This document shows positions 36,536 through 44,197 of a stretch of DNA of 64,000 bases, piece after piece; positions within the stretch are counted from its first letter, which is position 1; each line of letters begins with the position of its first letter. The notes beneath the pieces were generated by a model. It searched no databases. It saw only the letters and a program-made list of their open reading frames with translations, and had not been told where the DNA came from. A program made the translations under genes and the position numbers. The stretch covers positions 9,560-73,559 of the forward strand of contig CAZPAY010000011.1 in NCBI GenBank assembly GCA_964584805.1, written 5' to 3'. This DNA comes from JABHIE01 sp964584805. Its GTDB lineage: Bacteria; Planctomycetota; UBA1135.

Positions 36536-37367
36536 TTTTCCCAAAAGCAACCGAGCCGACAATCAATAGAGCGCCAAGCATTTCAAAAACACCTGGTGCG
36601 GCGTCGCCCATCACGACACCCAATCCCATCGCAAAGATGACGCCGAGATAACTAATTTGCATGGCGCGCGAAGCCGTGTGATGTCGTAAGCCGTGCGTCA
36701 AGCAGACTTGACCAGCCTGCGTGCTCGCGCCGAGAAGCAACAGCCAGCCCCACTCAAACCCCGTGGGCATCAAAAACACAGAACCGCCTAAAATCGCAGA
36801 TAAAGGCATCGCAACGAGCGGGAAGGCGATCACGATAATCAAAGGATGCTCGCTTTCGTTAAGCTTGCGCACAGTGGAATAAGCAGCAGCAGAGAATAAA
36901 GCTGTGCTCATGGCGAAGGCGACGCCATCCCAGGTGACTACCGGATTAAAGCCTTTTACGATGGCAATGCCGACTAGGCCAATCAACACGGTTACGCCTT
37001 GCCGCAAGCGAAAGGCTTCTCCTAAAAACAATGTGCCAAAGATACCGGCGAAAACAGGATTGACATTGTAGATGGTTACTGCCGTCCCGAGAGGCATCCG
37101 TGAAATTGCCTCAAAGTAACAAGCCAAGCCTGCGAAGCCCAAGATTGCACGCATAAATAGCAAACCCCAGCGATTTGGGCGCGGCAATTGCTTCATGTTT
37201 TTCATCGCCCATAAAGTGAGGGCAATTGAAATGAAACTGCGAAAGAAAACTTTCTCAAAAGTTGGGATGCGCGGCAAGGCTTTCGCAGAAGCCGCCATCA
37301 CTACAAAGGATGCGGCCGCAGCCAGCATCCATAAAGTTCCTGCGCTAAATCGCCCCTTAAACGGCAC
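36495..37367 (-). CDS. EamA/DMT-family permease
   Basis: The 290-residue protein is almost entirely hydrophobic, with about ten membrane segments arranged as two EamA five-helix repeats (PLGTAVTIYNVNPVFAGIFG near the end of the first; ASTQAGQVCLTHGLRH in the second). It is a drug/metabolite transporter of unknown substrate. It starts with GTG at 37367, overlapping the upstream isoaspartyl peptidase stop by 11 nt, so the two are coupled; a peptide- or amino-acid-related substrate is possible (inference). Its stop lies inside the convergent mltA gene. Confidence 0.87.
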   Translation of the reverse strand: MPFKGRFSAGTLWMLAAAASFVVMAASAKALPRIPTFEKVFFRSFISIALTLWAMKNMKQLPRPNRWGLLFMRAILGFAGLACYFEAISRMPLGTAVTIYNVNPVFAGIFGTLFLGEAFRLRQGVTVLIGLVGIAIVKGFNPVVTWDGVAFAMSTALFSAAAYSTVRKLNESEHPLIIVIAFPLVAMPLSAILGGSVFLMPTGFEWGWLLLLGASTQAGQVCLTHGLRHHTASRAMQISYLGVIFAMGLGVVMGDAAPGVFEMLGALLIVGSVAFGKTTVLKISSTSARG

Positions 37368-38235
37368 AGCCTTGGCCGGACGGAGACCACCAACCGTGGC
37401 TCATGCCTGGCGTTGTGCAAAAAGCGTGTGGACCACTTTCTGGAGTCACTAAAATCGCGCCACCTTCTCCGCCGTAACGCAAATTAACCAAGACCAATAT
37501 TTCTTCCAAAACATGGTCTGGAAGCCCGCCGGCGCGCACGAGTTGAGCGACACGACTTGCAAAGGCAGCACGCATAAATGACTCACCCTCGCCCGTCGCG
37601 GAAATTGCGCAATAGCTGTTGGCGTAGGTGCCAACACCGATGAGCGGGGAATCACCCACGCGGCCGGGTGTCTTACCCATCGTGCCGCCTGTTGATGTTG
37701 CCGCTGCCAACCGACCTTCTGCCGATCGCACGACAGCGCCCACCGTGCCGCCTGCAAAGTTTGCTGACGCGCCTTCATGCACGACCTTGTGCCATTGTTC
37801 CCGCGACGCTGGCGTAATCAAAGCCTCGGCATCGAGTCGCTCAAATCCGTGAGACTCGGCCCACAAAGAAGCATCTTCGCCCGCCAACAACACTTCTTTT
37901 TCAGGTAGCAATGCCTGAGCAATTCGTACCGGATTCGCGAAAGGGGCTAAAACGGCCAAACCGGCAGCATCGAGAGTTGCACCACACATAATGGCCGTAT
38001 CCAAAGATACGCCGCCATCGCGCGTTAAGGCGCAACCCAAGCCCGCGTTGTAAACCGGATTATTCTCCATTACCTCGACCGCAGCACACGCGGCTTCTAC
38101 AGCATTGCCGCCCGATTCAAGCACGGCACCACCGGCGCGAGCGGCTTCCTTGCAGCCCTCACGATGAGCAGCTTGCGAAGCGGCGGGCACCGAACCGGCG
38201 CCGCCGTGAACTAAGACGAGAGGTTCTGCAGACAT
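37357..38235 (-). CDS. Isoaspartyl peptidase/L-asparaginase (Ntn hydrolase)
   Basis: The 292-residue protein belongs to the plant-type asparaginase/isoaspartyl dipeptidase family, which self-cleaves to expose an N-terminal threonine nucleophile. It shows LVHGGAGS, NPVYNAGLGCALTRDG, the cleavage site GG-TVGAVV (Thr about 167) and STGGTMGKTPGRVGDSPLIGVGTYA. The product would release Asp or Asn from isoaspartyl peptides. It is coupled with the downstream permease and divergent from nagZ across 37 bp. Confidence 0.9.
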   Translation of the reverse strand: MSAEPLVLVHGGAGSVPAASQAAHREGCKEAARAGGAVLESGGNAVEAACAAVEVMENNPVYNAGLGCALTRDGGVSLDTAIMCGATLDAAGLAVLAPFANPVRIAQALLPEKEVLLAGEDASLWAESHGFERLDAEALITPASREQWHKVVHEGASANFAGGTVGAVVRSAEGRLAAATSTGGTMGKTPGRVGDSPLIGVGTYANSYCAISATGEGESFMRAAFASRVAQLVRAGGLPDHVLEEILVLVNLRYGGEGGAILVTPESGPHAFCTTPGMSHGWWSPSGQGCAV

Positions 38236-38272
38236 GAGGGGTAATTCTACAAAGAATCACTACAATTAAGCT

Positions 38273-39655
38273 GTGCCAAAGCGTCCTACCGATTACCTCG
38301 TTGCCCCGACTATTCGCCTCGATAAAGGCGAGGGCCTTGCCGAAGCCTTGCGTTGCCAGCGCGAGTTCGACCCGCGCGTGTTTTTGATTTTTGGCGGCGA
38401 CGCCGAAGATGTGCTCTGGCTCCACGAGACGCTCGAAGCAAATGCTGGCCATCCTATCTTGTTTTGCGCGGATTTAGAGCGCGGCGCGGGCCAACAATTC
38501 GAAGGTCTCACACCACTCCCAGACGCTTGGGCGCTCGGCCTGCTCGGCATGGAAGCCGCCTACGACGCTGGCCAACGCACAGCCGCCGAAGCCGCTCAAG
38601 CCAATGTCCGCTGGATTCTCGGCCCCGTCCTCGACCTACATCGCACCGAAGACCCTGACGCAGTTCGCTCACCAATCGTTGGCAACCGCGCATTCGGCTC
38701 AAGCCTTCAACGCATCGTCGAGTGCGGCAAAGCGTTTGCCCAAGGCATTACCGATGGCGGTGGCATCCCATGTGGCAAACACTTCCCCGGCCACGGCGGC
38801 TGTGCGCAAGACAGCCACACCGACATGGCGGTTTGTTTCGAAGAGCTTGACCCACACCTCGAGCCCTTCAAGGTTTGCATCGATGCGCTGCCAAGCATCA
38901 TGGTTGGGCATGTTGAGTACCCCATGTTTGACGCCGAGGGTCGCCCCGCGAGTCGCTCCAAGCCCATCCTCGACATTCTGCGCAACGACTGGAATTACGA
39001 CGGGGTCATCGTCTCTGACGGCCTCCGCATGGCCGGTCTCGGCGACGGCCCACATGATGAGCTAGCAACTGAATGCATCCAAGCGGGTTGCGATTTGCTC
39101 CTCGACCCCGAAGATCCTGTTTCGCTCGCGTTAACTCTGCGCGACGCCATGGATCGGGGTGATCTCGATGAGGCCAGGGTGCGTAAATCTGTTGAGAGGA
39201 TTGATAAGTTAATCGCATTCACCCTCAATACTGAACCAGCTCAACCCAAGCCATTGGTTTTGGGTGCCGGCACAAAAGTCTTGCTCCACCCATTGCCCGG
39301 TGGAACCGGTGGTCGCAAGCATGTGCGCCCAGGTTGTGCACTTAATTTGGCCGCAACGCCCGATGCGCTGAACTACCTCGCAGAATGGGGCATGCCCATC
39401 CTGACCCCAGACCAAGACCCGCCAAGCCCACTGCCAGAGGGCCTCCTTGTTTTGTGGGGTGCAGCAAACGGTAAAGGTTTACCTGATTTGCCATCTGCCT
39501 GGCTTGAAGCCATCCATCTTGAGCGCCCGCGGCTTTATATCGCAGGCTCGCCTGATGCTGCTTATGCCGCACCCGCAAGTGCGCGCGGTTGGTATCTACC
39601 TGGCCTGTCGCCTGCTTTGCTCGGCATGCTGATAACCGTCGACGCACAGGTTTAG
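38273..39655 (+). CDS. nagZ: GH3 beta-N-acetylhexosaminidase, NagZ-like
   Basis: NagZ-type enzymes remove GlcNAc from muropeptides or chitobiose in wall recycling. The 460-residue protein (GTG start at 38273) has the GH3 barrel motifs PLPDAWALGLLG, GNRAFGSS, the acid/base loop KHFPGHGGCAQDSHTD, and the nucleophile region DGVIVSDGLRMAGL. The N-terminal barrel covers about 1-320. The last 130 residues (about 325-460) form an extra domain, Pro/Leu/Gly-rich and not part of typical NagZ, possibly for recognition. It lies 7 nt before a sodium:solute symporter. Symbol is by family, not proof of function. Confidence 0.87.
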   Translation: MPKRPTDYLVAPTIRLDKGEGLAEALRCQREFDPRVFLIFGGDAEDVLWLHETLEANAGHPILFCADLERGAGQQFEGLTPLPDAWALGLLGMEAAYDAGQRTAAEAAQANVRWILGPVLDLHRTEDPDAVRSPIVGNRAFGSSLQRIVECGKAFAQGITDGGGIPCGKHFPGHGGCAQDSHTDMAVCFEELDPHLEPFKVCIDALPSIMVGHVEYPMFDAEGRPASRSKPILDILRNDWNYDGVIVSDGLRMAGLGDGPHDELATECIQAGCDLLLDPEDPVSLALTLRDAMDRGDLDEARVRKSVERIDKLIAFTLNTEPAQPKPLVLGAGTKVLLHPLPGGTGGRKHVRPGCALNLAATPDALNYLAEWGMPILTPDQDPPSPLPEGLLVLWGAANGKGLPDLPSAWLEAIHLERPRLYIAGSPDAAYAAPASARGWYLPGLSPALLGMLITVDAQV

Positions 39656-39662
39656 CCACTCG

Positions 39663-41396
39663 GTGACGCTTTTCGCCACGCTCGATTGGGTCGCCATCGG
39701 CCTCTATTTGGCGTTTGCGCTTGGCGTAGGCACTTTCCTCGCTAAACGAGCTGGCCGCTCAACCGACGATTTCTACCTCGCGGGGCGCAGCCTCACTTGG
39801 TGGATGGCAGGCACTTCTCTAGTCGCCACAAGCTTCGCTGCCGACACGCCACTCGTCGTCACGGGCTGGGTGCGGTCAGCCGGCATCTCACAAAACTGGC
39901 TGTGGTGGGGTATGGCCGTCGGCGGCGCACTGTCTTTTGTTGTGCTTGCAGGATGGTGGCGCCGACTCGAGGTCACCACGGATGCCGAATTCATTGAGCG
40001 TCGATATTCTGGGAAGCAAGCTCGATTTTTGCGCGGATTTTATGGCGCCTATCATGCACTTGTCACCAACACGATTGTGCTGACTTGGGTTTTGCTCGCC
40101 ATGGTCAAAGTGGTGCGCGTTGTGCTGCAGCTACCCGACACAAGCTTAGATGTTTATATCGTTGGCGCTGGCCTCGTTTTAGCATTAACATACTCTTTTA
40201 TGAGCGGCTTATGGGGAGTCGTCGTCACCGACTTTTTCCAATTCTTTCTTGCACTTTTTGGCGCACTTGCGCTGGCCTGGGCCGCATCCAATGCACTCGG
40301 TGGCTTGAGTGCCGCGCAAGAGACTTTCCGCGCACTGCCCGAATCAACAACCAACTATTTTCCCGCCCTGTCCCACTTCGCGTGGTGGTCACAAGGTTTC
40401 GGCGCCTTTTTGATTTTCATTGGCGTACAAGGTTGGCTCAACAAAAATGCAGACGGTGGTGGCGCGGGCGTGCAGCGCTACTCCGCATGCAAAAACGAAT
40501 CACACGCTCGCGGTGCCGCTCTTTGGTTCAACATTGCCCACTATGCCATCCGCCCTTGGCCTTGGATTTTTGTAGCGCTTGCGTCGATTGCGCTCATCCC
40601 TGAAAGCAGTTTGCCGCTTCTCGATAACGGCCTGCCCGACCACGAAGCCGCCTATCCAATGATGATGGCGCAATACCTTGGGCCGGGGCTATTTGGTTTA
40701 ATGTGCGCCAGTTTCTTGGCTGCTTTTATGAGCACGCTGGATACCCATTTCAATTTAGCCTCAGCTTATCTCGTCAATGACTGCTATCGCCGTTTCATTA
40801 AACGCGATGCTGCGCCGCGACATTATGTCCAAGTCGGCCGTTTTGCCGAAATTGTAATTGGCGGCTGCGCGGCGCTCATGGCTTTGCAGGCCGACAGCAT
40901 CAGCAATCTTTTCACGCTTTCACTCAGCCTGCTCGCCGGCCTGGGCCCTGCACTTTTACTGCGATGGTTTTGGTGGCGCGCCAACACCTGGACGGAAATC
41001 GCTGGCCTAGCGACATCCACGGTCATGACGGCTATCTTGGCCGGGCTGGGCAATCCCATCCCTTATCCACTCAGCTACGCTCTAATTGTTGGAGTGGCCT
41101 TTGTGGTCATGCTTATTGTCACTTTGATAACGCCGGCGGCAGATCGCGAGTTGCTGCAAAGTTTTTACGACCGCGTAAAGCCTGCCGGGTTTTGGTCGCC
41201 TTTCCGCCCAGCTGGCGCGCAATTCACAACGGCGCCCCTGCTCATCGGTTGGGCTGGCGGCGTCGCGCTTATTTACGGGCTTATGCTCGGCATCGGCAAT
41301 CTCGCTTTAGGCAACGATTCTCTTACGCAATTCACCGTGGCAGGCGTTGGCGGCCTCATGCTCAAATGGGCTTGGCCGCGTGCGTTAGAATCGTGA
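39663..41396 (+). CDS. Sodium:solute symporter family transporter
   Basis: This 577-residue membrane protein has about 13-14 transmembrane helices of the SSS (solute:sodium symporter) family. Landmarks are DDFYLAGRSLTWWMAGTSLVATSFAADTPL near the N terminus, with the sodium-site helix, and FGLMCASFLAAFMSTLDTHFNLASAYLVND in the centre. It starts with GTG at 39663, 7 nt after nagZ, suggesting co-transcription and import of a sugar or peptide linked to the NagZ pathway (inference). Its stop is 1 nt from the next ATG. Confidence 0.9.
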   Translation: MTLFATLDWVAIGLYLAFALGVGTFLAKRAGRSTDDFYLAGRSLTWWMAGTSLVATSFAADTPLVVTGWVRSAGISQNWLWWGMAVGGALSFVVLAGWWRRLEVTTDAEFIERRYSGKQARFLRGFYGAYHALVTNTIVLTWVLLAMVKVVRVVLQLPDTSLDVYIVGAGLVLALTYSFMSGLWGVVVTDFFQFFLALFGALALAWAASNALGGLSAAQETFRALPESTTNYFPALSHFAWWSQGFGAFLIFIGVQGWLNKNADGGGAGVQRYSACKNESHARGAALWFNIAHYAIRPWPWIFVALASIALIPESSLPLLDNGLPDHEAAYPMMMAQYLGPGLFGLMCASFLAAFMSTLDTHFNLASAYLVNDCYRRFIKRDAAPRHYVQVGRFAEIVIGGCAALMALQADSISNLFTLSLSLLAGLGPALLLRWFWWRANTWTEIAGLATSTVMTAILAGLGNPIPYPLSYALIVGVAFVVMLIVTLITPAADRELLQSFYDRVKPAGFWSPFRPAGAQFTTAPLLIGWAGGVALIYGLMLGIGNLALGNDSLTQFTVAGVGGLMLKWAWPRALES

Positions 41397-41397
41397 T

Positions 41398-42111
41398 ATG
41401 AGCATGATTCGCACCCGCACTTTTGGTCGCTCCGCTGAGGCGCACCCCCAAGCCGTAAGCCTCGCCGACACGCCCGTCCGCATGGCTTTCTTGCGCAAGG
41501 TTTACTCCCTATTCACCTTCGCCATGATTCTCTTTTCGGGGGTCACTTACTGGGCATCCAGCAGCGAATGGGCGTTTAACCTCGTCGCGCAAATGGGCTT
41601 CATCGGCCTCATCGTTTTATTGGCCGGTGTTTTCTTCCTTGCACGAGTTACCGCTTCACGGTTCCCGCTCAACCTAATTGGGCTTGGCGCATTCGCGGCG
41701 GTCTACGGTTTCTTAGCCGGGCCTCAAGTTGCGATGGCACTCGAAGTGGGCGGCCCGCAAGTTGTCTTGCAAGCAGCTGTTTTAACCTCGGTTGTTTTCC
41801 TCGGGCTGACGAGCTATGTCCTGCTCACGAAAAAAGATTTCAGCTGGATGCGCGGCGCACTCTGGGCTGGCTTTGCGCTCATGTTCGGCATCGCAATCCT
41901 GTCCATGTTTGGCATTGGCGGCAGCATTGTTGCCGGAATGGGCTGGAGCATCGCATGGGTTCTGCTGATGGCAGGTTTCATGCTTTACGACACATCCAAC
42001 ATTTTGCATCGCTACCCAGCAGATCAAGCCGCAAGTGCAGCGCTGACGATTTTCCTCGATTTCGTCATTATGTTTTTGCACATCTTAAGGTTGCTTTCAC
42101 GCCGCGATTAA
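41398..42111 (+). CDS. Bax inhibitor-1 (YbhL/YccA-like) membrane protein
   Basis: The 237-residue protein has seven hydrophobic helices of the BI-1/TMBIM family (MAFLRKVYSLFTFAMILFSGVTYW, WVLLMAGFMLYDTSNILHRYP...LTIFLDFVIMFLHIL). The conserved DTSNIL and FLDFVIMFLHIL segments hold the pH-sensing acidic pair. These proteins act as calcium-leak channels or interact with the FtsH protease in E. coli (YccA). No neighbour hints at its role. The start lies 1 nt after the symporter stop. Confidence 0.9.
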   Translation: MSMIRTRTFGRSAEAHPQAVSLADTPVRMAFLRKVYSLFTFAMILFSGVTYWASSSEWAFNLVAQMGFIGLIVLLAGVFFLARVTASRFPLNLIGLGAFAAVYGFLAGPQVAMALEVGGPQVVLQAAVLTSVVFLGLTSYVLLTKKDFSWMRGALWAGFALMFGIAILSMFGIGGSIVAGMGWSIAWVLLMAGFMLYDTSNILHRYPADQAASAALTIFLDFVIMFLHILRLLSRRD

Positions 42112-42118
42112 TTCATTA

Positions 42119-44197
42119 ATGTCTGGCGCTCATCCCCGAACTGTCGCACTTGCACTCGCCACGATTTTTTTCTCTACGAGCGGGCATCTGCTTGCGGCCC
42201 CACAGGATGTTGAGGTCATTCAAGACCAAGAGTCTGCTGACAACATCTTAAACCTCGATGAGCGCATTGCTGATTTCCACAAGCAGATCGCGGTTCATGC
42301 CAAGAAGCCTAAGATTGTTGCTGCTCTCCTAAGTATTGCAAGATTGCACAACGAAAACGCAAGCGACGCTCTGATTGAAATTCTCGGCAACGCCCAGACT
42401 GCGATTCACGGTGACATTATTTACGCGCTTTCGATTTGCCAAGCGCCGCAGGCTCACGAGGCTCTTTTCAAATTCGCAAAAAGCAAAGACTCTGACATTC
42501 GGATGCACGCTGTTCGCAGCCTTGCACGCGGCAATCAAGACGACCTCCTGTGGTTGCGCGATAAGCGCCTAAAAAAAGAGCGTATGCCAAAAATTCGCGC
42601 GTTCTTATTGCGTTCGCTGATTGATGCAAACATTCCCGATCTTGAGCGAGCCTGCTTGCGTGACGCGAAAAGCAAGGATGTCGAAGTCGCAATCTCTGGG
42701 GTCTACGGCATCGGCAAACTAAAACTTACGCGTGGTGCGAAAATAGTTGAAAAGCACCTCTCGCACGCAAGAGGCGGCCTTCGTGCAGCCAGCTTTAGCG
42801 CACTCTCTTCCATTGGCGGAAAAGACTCTTTCTTGCTTCTCATCGAGGCTTTGGCCAACCCGCGTAATATCGCTGAATTCCCCCAAATCATTGGCGCGCT
42901 GTGCGGTGCCGATGAATCAGAAGAGTTAAATGTTCTCATCCGCACGGGGCTAAAGTCCAAAAAAGAAATTGTGGTAGCAGGAGCCATCCAAGGCATTGCC
43001 GCCGCTGCAGAGCACCTCCCAGAGATTTGCGGCCCCGCGCTTCTGAGCATGCTGTCTCACAAAAACCCGGATATTCGCACAGCAGCGATTGAAGGTCTTG
43101 TTGCCGCACGACCTGCTGGCGCAATTGAAGCTCTTGGTCGCCGTCTAAAGCACCCCAATCTCACAACGCGAACGGATGCTCTTTGGGCACTCGCTAAAAT
43201 TGGCGACCTGCCCGACTCGGTAATGAGAAAAATTGTCGCGCTCACGACTGACAAGGTCACTGGTACCCGCGTCCAAAGCACCCTCGCCATGCGTTGGTTC
43301 CGAGATGAGGCCGCGTTTGAGGCGACGATTGCCCGCCTGCAAGATGAATCGTGGGCTGTGCGCTCGGCAGCCGCGGAATCCTTGCTCGAAATGCGACGAA
43401 TAGAATCGATTCCTCACCTGCTGAATGCGTACAGTTCCGAATCGGGTCGCGTGGCAAATGAACTTTACGATACCCTTTGCAAACTAACCGGTGAAGATTT
43501 CGGCCCGGCGTTGGGCGCATGGAAGAATTGGTATAACGATCGCAAAGTCGGCTACGCGCTGCCTGATTCAGAAACAAGCTCCAAAAAACTTCTGGCCAGC
43601 CGAGAATTGCGTGACAGGGAGGGCGGCTCTACCGCCGCATACCACGGCATTCCCATTCCACAGGGCGGTGTTGTCTTTATTCTGGACTCAAGTGGCTCAA
43701 TGAATAATAGGTTTTCGCCGAAGAAAACCTATTACGAATATTTTTCACAACTCCTCTCCGAGACCATTCAAAACCTTGCAGGCACGACTCGTTTTAATAT
43801 CATCTTTTTCGAAAGCGGCGTGCGCGCGTGGAAAAACGAACTTCAAGAGGCGAGCAAAGAAAACATTGAAAGCGCACGCGAGTTTTTACGCAACAACCTA
43901 CCGGGCGGCGGTACAAACATTTACGACTCGCTCATGACCGCGCTTGAGATGGACGGCGTCCAAACCATTTTCTTTATGACAGATGGCGAGCCAACCGCTG
44001 GCGCTTACCGCACACGAAGTGAAATCTTCACCCGCTTCCGCCGCAAGAATCGCGACAAGCGCATCGTCCTTAACACGATTGCCGCTGGAAAAGTTTCTGC
44101 TGAATTCCTCGCCTCGTTGGCCGCAAGTAATGGTGGCAAGTCGGTTGACCTAACCGACATCGCCAGAAGGAAAAAGACTACAGCGGATCAACCGTAA
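42119..44197 (+). CDS. Exported HEAT-repeat/von Willebrand A-domain protein
   Basis: The 692-residue protein has a signal peptide (about 1-27, ending LLAAP). A long HEAT/Armadillo-like solenoid follows (about 40-470; repeats such as DSDIRMHAVRSLARG, NPDIRTAAIEGLVAARP, SWAVRSAAAESLLEM). The VWA domain (about 510-690) has an intact metal-ion-dependent adhesion site: DSSGSM (about 522-527), the threonine in GGGTNIYDS and the aspartate in FMTDGEP. The arrangement suggests an extracytoplasmic scaffold that binds a protein partner through Mg2+-dependent contacts (inference). Its end overlaps priA by 20 nt. Confidence 0.82.
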   Translation: MSGAHPRTVALALATIFFSTSGHLLAAPQDVEVIQDQESADNILNLDERIADFHKQIAVHAKKPKIVAALLSIARLHNENASDALIEILGNAQTAIHGDIIYALSICQAPQAHEALFKFAKSKDSDIRMHAVRSLARGNQDDLLWLRDKRLKKERMPKIRAFLLRSLIDANIPDLERACLRDAKSKDVEVAISGVYGIGKLKLTRGAKIVEKHLSHARGGLRAASFSALSSIGGKDSFLLLIEALANPRNIAEFPQIIGALCGADESEELNVLIRTGLKSKKEIVVAGAIQGIAAAAEHLPEICGPALLSMLSHKNPDIRTAAIEGLVAARPAGAIEALGRRLKHPNLTTRTDALWALAKIGDLPDSVMRKIVALTTDKVTGTRVQSTLAMRWFRDEAAFEATIARLQDESWAVRSAAAESLLEMRRIESIPHLLNAYSSESGRVANELYDTLCKLTGEDFGPALGAWKNWYNDRKVGYALPDSETSSKKLLASRELRDREGGSTAAYHGIPIPQGGVVFILDSSGSMNNRFSPKKTYYEYFSQLLSETIQNLAGTTRFNIIFFESGVRAWKNELQEASKENIESAREFLRNNLPGGGTNIYDSLMTALEMDGVQTIFFMTDGEPTAGAYRTRSEIFTRFRRKNRDKRIVLNTIAAGKVSAEFLASLAASNGGKSVDLTDIARRKKTTADQP

